The notes: generated by a model from the letters alone, not told the origin. A stretch of 64,000 nucleotides of DNA from Caenorhabditis elegans (GCF_000002985.6 NC_003284.9:15376001-15440000), one strand, 5' to 3'; positions 1 to 13,407 are shown, counted from the stretch's first letter. Numbers and translations: made by a program.

Positions 1-1622
1 AAATGAGAAACAAACGGTTTCAAAAAGTACAAAAGTTCCTAGAAATTTAGTCTCTTCCTTTCGAACTCCATTTGTTAGCACACTCCCTAATTTACTGCTT
101 AAACTACTGGAAAATATTTAGGCCTTACAAAAAAATTAGGCTTCTCTCAAGTCTAAGATTTCCCTTGTTTTTTACTAAATCCGCTTTTAGATAGCTTGCA
201 ATTGTCGGGCTATAGACTCAAACAGTTCTATTTTGTCATATAAAAATTAGTATAGATTAATGTACAAATAACCTATAAAAGTTTGGTGCAAAATAACAAA
301 GCCAAGCTATTTACCGCCCATTTTTTTCTGTAATTGCACCCAGCTTACTTAACGGAAATTATTAAAATTTACTGGAATCTTAATTTAAAAAAAAAAAAAA
401 ATTTTTGAACCCTTGTAATTCAGGCTACATTTCCGAATACTCATAATACGCATACCAGACTCATAATTTATAAACTTTGAAGTAGACTTGTTTTTACTAA
501 GTAGGATTTTTCAAAAATCATTAGGAAAATACAAGGATAAGACAATACTGTAAAAGAGGAACTACCACATGCTACAAACTAACAAACTTCAAAACCCAAA
601 ACGAAAAAAAAAGAACTACTGCAATCCGAACAGTTTCTCCACCCAGTGGGGCCATGCCCTGCGTTAAAAACTTCTAATAGAAAGGAAAAATACCCATTGA
701 AATGAAATGACGGTGAGAGTAAATAAAGAAACTAACTCTCCCTCTCTCTCTCTATCTCTCTGCGCGCGCCGTCGAGCGGTGACTGACTGGTAATCGAAAA
801 CAGCGCACGTTTGGCGGAGTGTCACACACACACAACAGGCAAAGGCACAAAACTTTTAGAAAAGAGCATTGTTGATAGGTACGGTCTAAGCAGCGAGCAA
901 TGTCGGCAGACAGATAGAAACTACCTTCGAATAAGTCAATACCTTTTTTTTTCGTTTTAAACTAACTCTGTCTCCACATGATCAATTCCATGTTTGTGAG
1001 CTCATTAGTTAAAAAGACCGAGTTCAAGCTTCTACACTAACTAATTACTTTTGGTGCCACTATACACATTTTTTCTAGATTTTCAACATTTTTAGATATT
1101 GTTTTAGTATCTGCCTTCTCAAACAGTGAGGGAGTAACTTTTTTCAAAATTTTTAACTCAAGATCTGTTCCAATTCTACAACATCTAGAAAAAAGTTGTG
1201 ATCTACTTTGTGGGCCAAAAGTGTATTGAACTTTGCTAATCTTTCCTTTTCAACTAACTATATTCAAATTGAAATAATAAATTTTCAGCAACATCTCACG
1301 TAGGCATAATGATGTCAAAGAGTAAAAACATAGAAATTCAAATAAAAACTAAACAAATTTTGGAGGAACACAACAAAAACTAGGCAAATGGAAACTAGAA
1401 GAGAAACATTTTGGAATTAAAAAGTGCCAGGAGAAAATAAAGTCTGTTCCATGCACTACTAAAATCTGAATCCCTTGAGAGCTATCAATAAAAAGAAAAA
1501 GAGCTAGACAAGCACAAAAGAGCATTCATGTAAGGCACAACATACATTTTTAACCAAAAATAACCTTCATTACATTACAACTAATTACAGACCGGAAAGT
1601 ACAAAACTTCAAGCTTCCTCAC
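1..1622. other. AT-rich non-coding stretch, left edge
   Basis: No exon, RNA gene or clear repeat is visible on either strand. The stretch is AT-rich with many homopolymer A runs and a short CT-rich segment near 735-765. It may belong to the 5' part or an intron of a gene lying to the left, but nothing here proves it. Confidence 0.4.
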
Positions 1623-1685
1623 CGATTGTTCCAAATAGGAAGATTCTTCGTCGTCTGCACCTTTTCGGGGTTCGTACTTTCGCAT
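1623..1685 (-). CDS. possible first coding exon of a gene running off the left edge
   Basis: On the minus strand an ATG at 1685 opens 21 codons, rich in charged residues (it begins MRKYEPRKG and ends SSYLEQS), followed directly by a good splice donor GTGAGG at 1622. The same frame stays open upstream to about 1790 but contains no other ATG and meets a TGA near the acceptor-like TTGTTTCAG at about 1820. Local base composition is more GC-rich than its surroundings, which fits coding. No matching downstream exon can be identified before the window ends, and I recognise no family. This is a weak call: it could equally be chance open frame next to a cryptic donor. Confidence 0.22.
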
Positions 1686-4499
1686 CACGGGCGCCGTTTT
1701 GGAATTGTTTTTTGGAAAAGCGGGGAGTTTCCCAAGAGAAATTTGAAGTTTTTTTTTTTCGTTTAAAAATTGATTGTCTGGATTATCCAAGTTTTCGATG
1801 TGAGCATATCACGAATTCTGAAACAAGTTTTTTTGTAATTTATTAAAAAAAAAGGTTGGAAGAAAAAAGTGAAGGATAAAATAAAAAGGCTTGAAAGAGA
1901 AAAAAAATGAGAGGAAAAACTTGAACTGAACTTTCTAATTATTCATGCTAATCTGCTGATCACAGACCATTCACTGTTTAGAAATTCATATGAGAAGGAG
2001 TAAGCGGGAAAACTCAGGATTCTGGAGTGGGGGAAAAATAAAAATAACGTCATTCGGTTATTTATTTTTCCTGAAAAAGAAATCTGAAAAATAACGTGAA
2101 GTGAAAAAAAAAACTCAGACTGCCGCTTGATAGCCGGAATGGAATTGAAAGTAGGAAGGAAATAGGAAGGCATAAATATGCAAAAAATCAGTGAGAGACA
2201 GAGGAAGTTGGGCCGCGAGTGAGAGCGCAAAATCATGAAGTTGGTCAGGAGGCGGTCTCTCTCTCCCTAGTTCTGAAAAAGGGATTGTGTGTAGGTGGCT
2301 GGGACAGTCCTATTGTGCTCTTTGTGCAATTGGCAACAATTTTGAATAGATTGATGGCTCAATAAATGCTCGGTCTCGAAATGGAACAAGGATTACTGAA
2401 ATTGAAAAAAAGGAAGCTGCATAGACATACTTTTTTTAGCTTGGAAGTTAGACCTTTGTGTGGAACTGATGAAAATTCCATACCTAACTAGACTAGGCAG
2501 ATGAGACCAATAATTGCAGTTTACATAGATACATATAATCGTAGACAAAAAACCACTCCTGTTTTAGAAATATATATTTTACTTTCCGCCAGTCGGCCTT
2601 TGCTGACACTGACGTCTGGAGCAGATCAGTAATAAATATTTCAGCAGGCATCTGAATTTCGAAAGGTGGTAGCGGTTATCATAAATGCTACTCGACCAAA
2701 ACCTAACAGGAAAGAGAAAAAAAAACCACCGCGTGGATATGTAAAAGACCACAGACCGTTGACTAACGCTTTCTTTTTTTTTCATTCAATATTTCCAGAA
2801 TAAAGTCAGCTGCCGCAGAGAGGAACAAAAACAAGGGGGTATTTCACTCTTTTAACTGCTTCCGTCTTCTATTTTTTTTGCCGTGAAGAGTCAATTGGAG
2901 AGTCCGTGAGTCAGAGTGGGAAAGACAAGGGGGCTATGATGGGGGGAAAAAGGGAATGAGAAGAAAAAAAACTAGTCGAGCGCAAAACCTCTAGGTTTTT
3001 TCTCTTACTTTTCTTCTTATTCAGAGGTTTTTTTCTGAATGAGGCACAATTTGCTATTGATCTAGGAACGTGGAAACTCAATTACTAAGTGGGCTACTGA
3101 ATCAAATCTGCCAAACTTTTCATGATACAACTGATCCAAGCGGAAATTTAAAATGTCAGAGCGGAAATGTACATGTGATATGATTGTATATATGTAGGAA
3201 GGATATGTTTTTTCCACATCTCCACTTTTTTGGAATTATTTTGCCATCTGGCTGGTTTTACAGACTTGCTGGAAAAGGAAATGGAAATTTATAGAAGATC
3301 AATTTGCAAGTAAAAGATTATTGAAAAGGTCGTCTAGTTTTGATTTGGAGTTTTTGAAGTTTCATCAGGTTCAATGATTAATAAAGCATTAACATAATTC
3401 GAGTTGCAAGCTTATGTGGTCAATAAACAGATAGACATCTAGACACACAATTTGGAACAACGTATACATATTAGCTAAAATTTTATAACAGTTTTGACTT
3501 TTTTATTAAAATATGTAACACTTTGAATCTGTGAAACTGGATAATGGAATGCTGTGTAGTTGTAGTTTCCATATATATTTTTTTCAATGATAACTGGTGT
3601 AAATTTGTTTTATTATCTGTGGAAATTGACCAAAAAAGACGTTTTTCCCAAAATATTTAACTTGCTTAACTTGTGCTCAAGATTACTAGAAAATTCGAAG
3701 TTCAAAATAGTGATTGAAAAAAGATCACACAGTTCTAAACTATATTTTTCCAAAATATTCGAAAAACTTTCCTTAAAATATAAGACCTTCAGATTCCTAA
3801 AAAATTTACTGAAAACCAGGTTCCTAAGGTGTTTTTTGAAAAATCTAGTAGAGTCCTAGTGTTTTCTAGAAATGTTATATAGAGTTTTTTTTTAATCTTA
3901 AAAAGGAAACGGGCTCTGATTTTTTAAAAAATTCAATAGCAATTTCACTGAACGTATTTTAATTAAGTGTTTCTTATATAACTTCGCGTGCTATGCCAAT
4001 CGTAATTCACGTGCTAAAAGAATTAATGATGATCTGATCTGAAGAGGAACATCATGAACTTGTTCTGTTTTTAGTGTGATACTACAAAAAGCACGAGTTA
4101 CGCTAACTCACAGAAAAAAAGTTAAACTTGATGTCCTTGAACTCACCCACCTACACGAAAAAAATGTTGCAGAGAATGAGAATGATATAAATAAACTTGA
4201 TCTTTTTCACTTAAACTACACTGATCTTTCTTTGAAGAATGTGTAGCAAATATCTCTCAAAATCATTATCATGTTGTTGATTGTTTGGAAATTCTGATAA
4301 AATCCGTGAGAAATCTGCAAAATGCACGGAGAGCGTTTTTATCTTTTTTTTTAATTTAAGAGTTTTACAAATTTTTTATTCCCACTGTGCAATTTCGCAA
4401 AAAAAAATTGAAAAAAACATTGAACTTATACCTTTAAATGTAACTAATAAAAACTGAACTTTACAACAAACAAATCCCATCAAGAACTAAAAAATGGTC
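1686..4499. other. non-coding stretch without recognisable features
   Basis: AT-rich sequence with purine-rich patches on the plus strand (for example 2000-2130 and 2820-2990). Open frames here are short and low-complexity, without splice-linked partners. Nothing supports a gene. Confidence 0.4.
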
Positions 4500-5090
4500 G
4501 CAAACAGGGAAATGGAAGGGAAAGAAGAAGGAAGGGCAAACCGATTCAATGCTTGACATCAATTTTACACGCACTTTTACGCAACGCCTTTTCCACTACG
4601 CGAAACGCGGTAAAGGGACATCCTGTCTCCGGCTGCCACAACGACATGGACTACACGGCCTTTGTGAGAGAAGAGTTCATGATCTAAGGAATCGACAGAC
4701 AGTGCGTGTAAATGTGATCAGAAGGAGTGACGGGGAAGACGACGATCGGGTGAGGAATGAAGCCGGACTGGGAAAGATCATATATACTCGGCTGACTTAT
4801 CAGTGTACGCTGGGCGCCGAAGGACCACGGGGTACGACCAACTGTCACCGAGAATGTTGTGTGGTTGAGAGGGATCAAACGGCCAATCAGTGCACTATTT
4901 CCGACGGTGGCGGAGTATTTTTGGAAACCCGGCACGGGTAAAATTGGTGAGAAGCACGTTCAAATGACGACGATCGTTGTTGTTGTCTTATTGAACAGAA
5001 AAAACAGGCACGTCGAATTTGATGAAACGAGTCGCCGGAATCATGTGAAAAGAATTTGATCTTTACTCTGACTAAACGGATTGTTTTGTT
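4500..5090. other. GC-richer block, possible promoter or untranslated exon
   Basis: This block is clearly more GC-rich than the flanks and has overlapping open frames on both strands (4549-4941 plus; 4684-4935 minus). Neither frame shows a domain, a signal peptide or usable splice partners. On the minus strand a TATATA-like string occurs near 4781-4787. It may be a promoter or 5' untranslated exon of a gene to the left; that is inference only. Confidence 0.25.
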
Positions 5091-5253
5091 ACAGAGTCCC
5101 CCCTTATGACATTCGGAAAACTGACATTTTTCGAATGTTGTGAAAATCCCGTGTTCTGAAAATAACCAACCCCCTCCCCCCTCACCAGACCATTAGACAG
5201 CGCGCGGCTCTCGGGGCTATGGCGATATTTAGTTATTTTCAGAATTTAGGAAA

Positions 5254-5268
5254 GGGGGGGGGGGGGGG
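5254..5268 (+). repeat. poly-G tract (15 G)
   Basis: An uninterrupted run of 15 G. Long mono-G runs are known in C. elegans as potential quadruplex sites whose stability depends on the FANCJ-type helicase DOG-1. A second run of 13 G follows at 5694-5706. Confidence 0.9.
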
Positions 5269-5693
5269 TGTGGTGTGAGGTTTTTTATGGAAAGGCGTTT
5301 TCAGAGAATTTTATTAGTGGCATAATTGTATGCAATAACTTGGAAAATTTTCTCAAAACGATTGTTTTTGAATTCAGAAAGCGTCTTTGGAATTGGTTCA
5401 ATTTCAACCAATTGACTTTGCTGGAATATAAGAAAATCAAATTTTTTTCAAAAACGTGGTTCATAGAAAAAAGTCTTGAATTGAAACAAATTATTAAAAA
5501 CATTAAAAATCAGCAAACAATCTAGTCAAAAGACTCAAAAACTATATGCCAACTACCAAAGATCTTGGGTGCTCGGCGAGAAAGCAAAGCGATGTCTGAA
5601 TATTTGTAAGACGAAGAAAAGGGACCCACAAAAGCTTCAAAGGTTATTCAGAGAACAGAAACGACAAGTTTCGGCCAAGTGGTTTCCTGGTTT

Positions 5694-5706
5694 GGGGGGG
5701 GGGGGG
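5694..5706 (+). repeat. poly-G tract (13 G)
   Basis: An uninterrupted run of 13 G followed by CGCC, about 430 bases from the 15-G tract. It is in non-coding sequence. Confidence 0.9.
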
Positions 5707-6386
5707 CGCCTGTGAAAGTGCTTTCGGAAGTGCTCCGCTCGTCTTTTTTTCCTTTTTTCATAGCACTTTTTGGTTCAAGCATTCGTATTCGCATTTGCCA
5801 TCATCTTTTATTTCCCCGCATTTCTTATTCTCATTTCACTTGGCTCTTCATGAATTTTTTGTTTTTCAAAGAAGGGCACTACAACATCTTAGAAATTATT
5901 AACAGTTATAAACTAACTAAAATTAAAAAAAAAATCACAAATTGGAAGAAGAACAAGATTGTGATCTATCGTAGACGGAAATATTATGATTTACACACAC
6001 ACGCCCACCCATATAGATGTTTCTTGTTTTTGAGAAGGCTGATATGAGATGACACATCATGAACGAAAAGTGAAGTACATAATAATACAAAAAGTGTAAG
6101 GATAATAAAAACATGAACAAAACTTTTCAATATATGATACATACACATGAGTTTCAATAGCATTTCCTCGTTCAATTATCTCGAACAGGAATAATGACAT
6201 TCGTCCTCCGCTGGAGCAATTATTTCAGCTCAGGAAGTTGTACTGACGTAGCTTATCCGGAAATATCTACCGAAGAAGATCTTCATTGCTCGACTACATT
6301 AACATCATCTTTGGAACCTCCATTAGTTTGAATATCTAGTTCAAAAAATATAAATAACCGCTAACACATCGTGTCCTCCTCCTATC

Positions 6387-7733
<1,347 letters not shown>

Positions 7734-7923
7734 CACGTGGTGTCAGAGTGTCTCATTTTAGCTTGATCTACTTAGATCTACAAAAAAATGCGGGAGAAAA
7801 GACGCAGAGTTCTCAACTGATTTCGCATGATTAAGAATGTGCTGACGTTACATTATTTTCGGCGAAAAATTCCCGCATTTTTTGTAGATCAAACCGTAAT
7901 GGGACAGCCTGGCACCACATGTG
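7734..7923. repeat. palindromic MITE-like repeat, copy 1
   Basis: Imperfect inverted repeat of about 190 bases. Its ends are CACGTGGTGTCAG and, inverted, CTGGCACCACATGTG. Inside, both arms carry ATGCGGGA next to TTTTGTAGATC. A second member lies at 13408-13574. The shape fits a small non-autonomous DNA transposon family dispersed in C. elegans; there is no coding capacity. Confidence 0.8.
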
Positions 7924-9302
7924 AATGTAAACCTATCAAACTGCGAAATGTAATTTACTTTATTCCATAGTCATGGTAAAAAAGTGTTAATTATTTTTTA
8001 TCGCGAGCGCACATTAAATATAGTTTTTTTATTAAGTATGTATACAAAAATGTAAAAAAAATTAAAATATCAGAAAAGTCAATCAGAAAAAAACAATACT
8101 GGTGATTTCGAATTTTGTTTCAGTGGTTTTCTTTATTTAGAATGGTTGATTTCAAAATTCTATCAAATAGGCCCGCCCAAGTAATTTCTGTACTTTTATT
8201 GAGTTTTTGTAGATGAAACGCAAACCCAAACAATTTAAGTTTTTCCCCCTCTTCACACAACCACAAAAATCAAGTGTCAAAATACAAAAGATCGCAGAAA
8301 TATTTATAGATAGGAGAAAACAGCCATTATGCATAAGCGACCTGTTTATCAAATTAATATCTCCGAAAAGAATGAACTTTTGTGTTTTGGTGGTGAAAAC
8401 AAGCAGAACAGGGGGGCAAACCGAAAAACTGAAGAATGAAGAACTATAAACACGTGAGACGGTTCTCTATTAATCTCTCAAATTGAATCGTTATCTCGAT
8501 GAGATCAGGCAAAACTAATCTATCAAAATCGACATTAATGTGGGCAGTGTTAAACCAAAATAACAAAATAACCAGGAGCAAAATTAGATATATGTTACGA
8601 CTGACCAACTTATTTTTCTGTTATATTTCTCTGCTTTGTGATGATCGGTCTTTGAAATAGAACTGCTCGGAACAGGGGAAAAAATGAAACAAGAAGATGA
8701 ACAAAAAATAACATGGATGACACAAACAGCTGCTGGAAATAGAAAGAAGGAAGAGGAAGAGAGCTAGTTGCGCATTGACCCCTTTGTGGTATTTGAGAAA
8801 ATGTGAAAAATAATTTCAAAGTTCTAAAACACCACCGGAAGACAAAAATTGACCAATCAAGTTAGTGATGTTTTCAAAACAGACTAAAAATCATTAAAAA
8901 CGAGTGAAAAAGTGAAAACAAAAGTTCAGAACGAAAGATATGTGAATTTAACAATGAAAAACATGTTTTTCAAAAAATTTCAAATAGGAAAAAATTGAAA
9001 GAAAAAAGAGACGGCTCAAAGTTTTGTATCTTCTCAGAAATGTTCCAATTGGAAAGCCCGAGAAAGATATCATTAGGGAATAGTCAGAGAGACCCACGTT
9101 CGCCGAAATAAGAATGCGGGGTTTTGGAAATCAAACATTAAGATGTTTTTTTTTTCGAAAAAAAAACGGTTTCATTAAAAATTTGGGCAACTTAGAGAAA
9201 AGTTTATACCATTCATTTATAAACAATAATTTGAACAAGTTGCAAAAAGGCGAAAGAAAATGTTTGAAATTAAAACTTTTCAAAAAGTAACTATACGTAT
9301 AG
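7924..9302. other. non-coding stretch, nothing recognised
   Basis: AT-rich DNA with short overlapping open frames on both strands around 8150-8450 and 8610-8819, none with a domain, coding signal or splice partner. Confidence 0.4.
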
Positions 9303-9378
9303 TTGGAGAAGAAGAATTTTTTGACTAATAAAGTTTTTTTTAGTTCAAATAATTATAACAAAAAGGATTTAACTTTCA
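9303..9378 (+). repeat. left direct repeat flanking SINE copy A
   Basis: About 76 bases beginning TTGGAGAAGAA and ending AACTTTCA, repeated with several differences at 9603-9678 on the other side of the SINE. It looks like an unusually long target-site duplication that has since diverged, or a pre-existing local duplication. Confidence 0.75.
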
Positions 9379-9381
9379 AAA

Positions 9382-9600
9382 GGGGGCAGATAGCTCAGTC
9401 GGTAGTGGTGGCCGCTAGCAATCTGGAGGTCACGAGTTCAAGTCCGGCCGCACCGCCTAGGTTCACCCAGCCTCTATTGGGAAGTGGCGCAATCCACGAC
9501 TGGATTATCGGCCACAGTCCCCGGCTAGGACGTGGCTTGAATTATAGCCCAGTGGGCTCCCCACCAGGCAGTGTACCTCACTCCCAGATCCGTAGTGCAT
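9382..9600 (+). mobile_element. tRNA-derived SINE, copy A
   Basis: The 5' part is tRNA-like. It starts GGGGGCAGA, followed by an RNA polymerase III A box (TAGCTCAGTCGG) and a B box (GAGTTCAAGTCC) at tRNA spacing. A tRNA-unrelated body with CTGGATTATCGGCCACAG follows. The same body occurs at 43735-43912 (minus) and 50691-50952 (plus). This copy ends at GTAGTGCAT, before the tail seen in the other two, so it is 3'-truncated or an older variant. Direct repeats of about 76 bases flank it. An open frame through it (9303-9620) is a shadow. Confidence 0.82.
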
Positions 9601-9602
9601 AC

Positions 9603-9678
9603 TTGGAGAAGAATTTTTGACCAATAAAGTGTTTTTTAAGTTTAAATAATTATAGCAAAAAGGTTTTAACTTTCATAA
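9603..9678 (+). repeat. right direct repeat flanking SINE copy A
   Basis: Partner of the repeat at 9303-9378; it shares TTGGAGAAGAA, an AATAAAG run and AACTTTCA in the same order. Confidence 0.75.
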
Positions 9679-9789
9679 TTCTCAAAATTTGTATTCAGAA
9701 ATTGAGAACACTGTCATTTTATAGATCAACTTATTCAAATCTCGACACATTTGGAACAAAAAAAGTGATTCACTGAAAAACGAAATGAC

Positions 9790-10345
9790 AAAGGGGCCTA
9801 ATTAGCAGAGAAAAATTGCTTCAAATTAGGGAAAAGAACACAAAGAGCACGAGATAGAACCTTACTTGTCCAATAATAAGAAAAAGAAAAAGGGGATAGA
9901 AAAACGAGAGGAAAGCGGAAGGGAACCACTTTTTGGTGAGTGGTCCCTAGAAAAGAAAGGAGGAAAGAAAAGGGAGGGTCAATACAAAAAGAAGTTTGTG
10001 CTCGGCAAGGAGAAGATGAGGAAAATATGAAGAAGAAGAAAAGGAAGAAGAAGCTAAGGGTGGGGGGGGGGAGAGCCGAAAAAGAAAGCGACGAAGAAGG
10101 AGAAATAATTTTTCGAGTGATGAGAAAGAGAGGGAGAGAGGGGCACCGCTGAACTTTTACATTGAGCAATGCTTGTTGATGACGTCATCTCACTTGAATA
10201 AGTTGGCAAGAGAGATGGATCGACTGAAATAGGAAGACGGAAAAAAGTAGGCGTGACGGATGGGAAGTGCTGGGAATCTAGCCTGGGATTATCAAAGAAT
10301 GAAATGAACTTTTGTTCTGGATTTGAAGTTGCTCTGTTTTCCACG
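9790..10345 (-). other. polypyrimidine-rich tract (minus strand)
   Basis: Read on the minus strand the segment is strongly C/T-rich, as C. elegans promoters and 5' leaders often are, and includes a 10-C run near 10072-10081. Long minus-strand open frames here encode Ser/Phe/Leu-rich low-complexity peptide and are not credible proteins. Confidence 0.4.
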
Positions 10346-10451
10346 CCTAAATTTTGAATTTTGTACTTGACGTTAAATCGTTAGTTCCCTTAGTAGTCTT
10401 ATACTAAATACAAAATAATTCATGGTCAGACGTTGTTTTCTTACAGTCTAA

Positions 10452-10864
10452 ACCAGAGGTGGGCGGATATTTTTCGGATATTTTCTAATAATGAATTTAT
10501 CAATTAGTATTGATGTAGTTATTCTGGAAGAAATGTATCCGAACCAAAGAGTAACTATTAAGCAACATTTTAATTTGATAAAATCGAGAAAAATTCTACA
10601 AGTTTTCCTTACCGAGACCTTAAAACTTATTAGCCGAGCAACATCGGAAATCGGATATTACGGATATTACGGATATCAGATAATGGACTTGCATATCGTT
10701 TATACAGAAAACTTGTAGAATTTTTCTAGGTTTTTTCATATTAAAATGTTGCTTAATAGTTACTCTTTTGTTCGGATACATTTCTTCCAGAATAACTACA
10801 TCAATACTTATTGATAAATTCATTATTAGAAAATATCCGAAAAAAATATCCGCCCACCTCTGGT
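10452..10864. mobile_element. 413-bp palindromic MITE-like element
   Basis: Near-perfect palindrome with arms of about 170 bases. The left end reads ACCAGAGGTGGGCGGATAT and the right end is its reverse complement. The insertion is bracketed by TCTAAA on both sides, a plausible 6-7 bp target-site duplication. No transposase is encoded; the open frames inside are mirror images of each other and not genes. Confidence 0.8.
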
Positions 10865-11037
10865 CTAAACATTGAACGATCAGAGAAAACATTCGAAAAA
10901 AATAGAAAAAGTGCACGGAGGCTGGCCGAGTTAGCAAAATATATCGGGTGCAAATACACACACAGTGCATTCTGGGATAAACCTAAACTGCAGTCTAGTG
11001 AGAGCTCGACGAAGTAGCTGACTTGATTAGTGGGACC

Positions 11038-11280
11038 AGAGGTGTGCAGAATTTGATTTCCACGCCGCAATCGAAATCTCTATCACGATGCGCGGAACCC
11101 AAAAAGTGTCGGACGTGGAGCCAAATTTGCACCAAATAGTGCGATAGGGTATGTCACTATTTGGTGCAAACTTGGCTCCCGTCCGACACTTTGTGGGTTC
11201 CGCGCATCGCTTTAAGGATTTCGATCGCGGCGTGGGAGTGGCGTTTGCGGCTTGGGAGTGACGCCGCATGGGAGCCCTAA
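11038..11280. repeat. GC-rich inverted repeat ending CATGGGAGCCCTA
   Basis: Arms at about 11061-11140 and 11155-11235 pair over CACGCCGC, GATGCGCGGAACCC, GTCGGACG and TTTGGTGCAAA blocks. The right boundary carries CATGGGAGCCCTA, also present at the ends of the related repeats near 12623 and 16978. The short loop (CGATAGGGTATGT) makes a long hairpin likely in single strands. Confidence 0.75.
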
Positions 11281-12356
11281 ATTGAACAAACTTTTCGCAG
11301 ATAAGGAAGTATCCTTTTGTATAAAATAGTATGATGAATAAACTGTCATAGGCTAGTCAGCAGTGAAACAATTAACAAAATTTAAAATGCCGAATACCAA
11401 ATGTAAATTTTCGACATCCGAGACTTGGATGCGTATCACAAATGGGAACTTTTCATACAAATAGTTAACTCCTGATCTTTGTAATAGTTGCAAATTTTAC
11501 CTATTATTTTAGCATGGAATTTAAATAACTTTATTATCCCGCCCACGCGATCATTAAACTTCTGCAGCGGTAGGCTCAGTTCAAACACAATTTTACAGAT
11601 GATATCTAGGGCTTGATTATAGCCACTTTTCTGAATAAGACGTCCCGTGGGCCACTATGTTGATTATTGGGTGAAAAGGAATTTGATAACAAGTTACATG
11701 TGATTACACACTGGTCGCCAACTTTCCGAACAGTTGACTACTAGGGCAGGAATTGGAGGGCGCTGCCCCTCTTGATGCTCGTCATGTTTTGATTCAAACG
11801 GCGGTTGTCGCCTCGTTCCTCTCTGTTACTCGTCTTCTATTTTTTCTACCCTACAAAAAAAACAACACGATCATCACTAAATGCAGGTTTAAAACACCAG
11901 AAATCATTTTATTTTCGTTCCGCGTCACATTTATTTTTGCATTTTCCCTGGGTAATGAGCGATTTTTTGGATGAAAAACAAGGTGAGGTAAAAATGAGAT
12001 TAATCTGCGTCGTGAGCCAGTGAACAAAGATATCGAGAATACAAATGACTATGGCATACATCCACTCTTCTAGAAACTGACCCTCAATAAAAACCAACTA
12101 TTGTCTTGCAGGATCTGAAATAAACACAACATGACGTTTTCATGTCATTGGGAGAAGGTCACAAACAGGAAACCTATGAATTTTTTGTTACATTTGACCT
12201 ACAAAGATGAGGGAAGTGAGGGTAGGAAGTGTGATTGATACCCTGAGCTGGTTGAACTCTACGGTGTGAGGCAAAGACCTTTACATGTATTTTTAGAAGG
12301 TTGAAATGACTAAGTATTGCAGAAGAACAACTAAGATTTGGTATGATGTTTAAAAT
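11281..12356. other. non-coding stretch, nothing recognised
   Basis: AT-rich sequence; the short open frames at 11753-12097 overlap each other in different frames without coding features. Confidence 0.4.
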
Positions 12357-12636
12357 AGGGCTCCCAGCTGAGTGAGGCGCGAAATGCCGGGCTCACACCG
12401 GCCGACGCCGCACGCCAAAGGGTAGTTATTTGGAGCGGCCGACACGTTCGGGGTTCCGCAGCTTCTCGTGAAACGCGAAGCTTGGTTTGTGCGCAACGTT
12501 GTGCGAAGAGGTAGTTGTTTGGAAGCGGCCGACACGTTCGGGGTTACGCGCCGCACTATACATACATTCGGATACTTGCGGCTTGAGTGACGCCGTGAGG
12601 ACGGCGCAGGCGAGGAGATTTCATGGGAGCCCTAGT
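12357..12636. repeat. GC-rich repeat with internal GTAGTT.TTTGG units
   Basis: Bounded by GGGCTCCCA on the left and TGGGAGCCCTA on the right, so it has short inverted ends. Internally a unit containing GTAGTTATTTGGAGCGGCC and CACGTTCGGGGTT occurs twice (about 12421 and 12506). The same unit recurs at 16800, 16870 and, as a variant, 47825. Confidence 0.75.
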
Positions 12637-13407
12637 TTTAAAGTGGGATTTCTTGAAAATATGATTTTTTGGCAAAGTGAAAAATCGCAATACCACATTT
12701 TTTGGAGATACATAGAATTAAAGAAAATACCAGGGGTTAACGCTGAAAGTTAGTGGTAATGGGATATCGCGACAAGTCAAATCAATGAAATTTTCGGGGT
12801 TTGACAAAATTAGACTAAAGGTTTCTGGTCGACTTTCAAAATTATATTATAAATTGCACAACTGGAGTAATAGCCAATTTTTGGCAATAATTTTAAAAAT
12901 CAAAAAAAAAAAACTGAAAGTAGTACTTTTTGATATTTGGTAATTTGATGCTGATCTCTGGCACTGGTTAACCTTCAAAATTTAGCAGTGGTTGACAGAA
13001 TACCTTCTAGACTTGTAAGTTTCGTAAGCCAAAAAAATTCTGAAGTAGAAGCACATGATTCAACTTCCTTTGCTCTGTGTCCTTGGTAATGTGTACCACT
13101 CACTCTTCACCCCGACCACATGTGTGCTGTCATGGAGATGGCTCAGAATTTGGTGAAATCTCATAAAAACTTGTTGTGAACGTTAAATACGGCTTGTCGT
13201 CCTGTCCATCTTTTCCAAACATTTTTCCCCCCGCTGCTGACGACGTTTTGTCATTTTGACGCAGCTCCGCCTCTCGTACTATGTTTCCGTAATGTGAACT
13301 CGTGATCTTCTCAGGAATTATAATTGTTCAGGTTTTTTCATTGAGAGAATCTTTCCAGGCGTGTGTATATTCTTCAATTGAAAAAAGCTACCCAACACAA
13401 AACTAAA
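12637..13407. other. non-coding stretch, nothing recognised
   Basis: AT-rich, no credible open frame, no repeat structure noticed. Confidence 0.4.

Noticed and set aside
4549-4941. 130-codon plus-strand open frame and its 83-codon antisense partner
   Set aside because: No domain, signal peptide or splice partner; both strands are equally open because the block is GC-rich.
9382-9460. Functional tRNA gene
   Set aside because: A and B boxes are present, but the anticodon arm does not fold properly, and the same head recurs joined to a long non-tRNA body with a LINE-like tail; it is a SINE.
9303-9620. 105-codon open frame, similar to one at 50714-50911
   Set aside because: The similarity arises because both cross the same tRNA-derived SINE; not a protein family.
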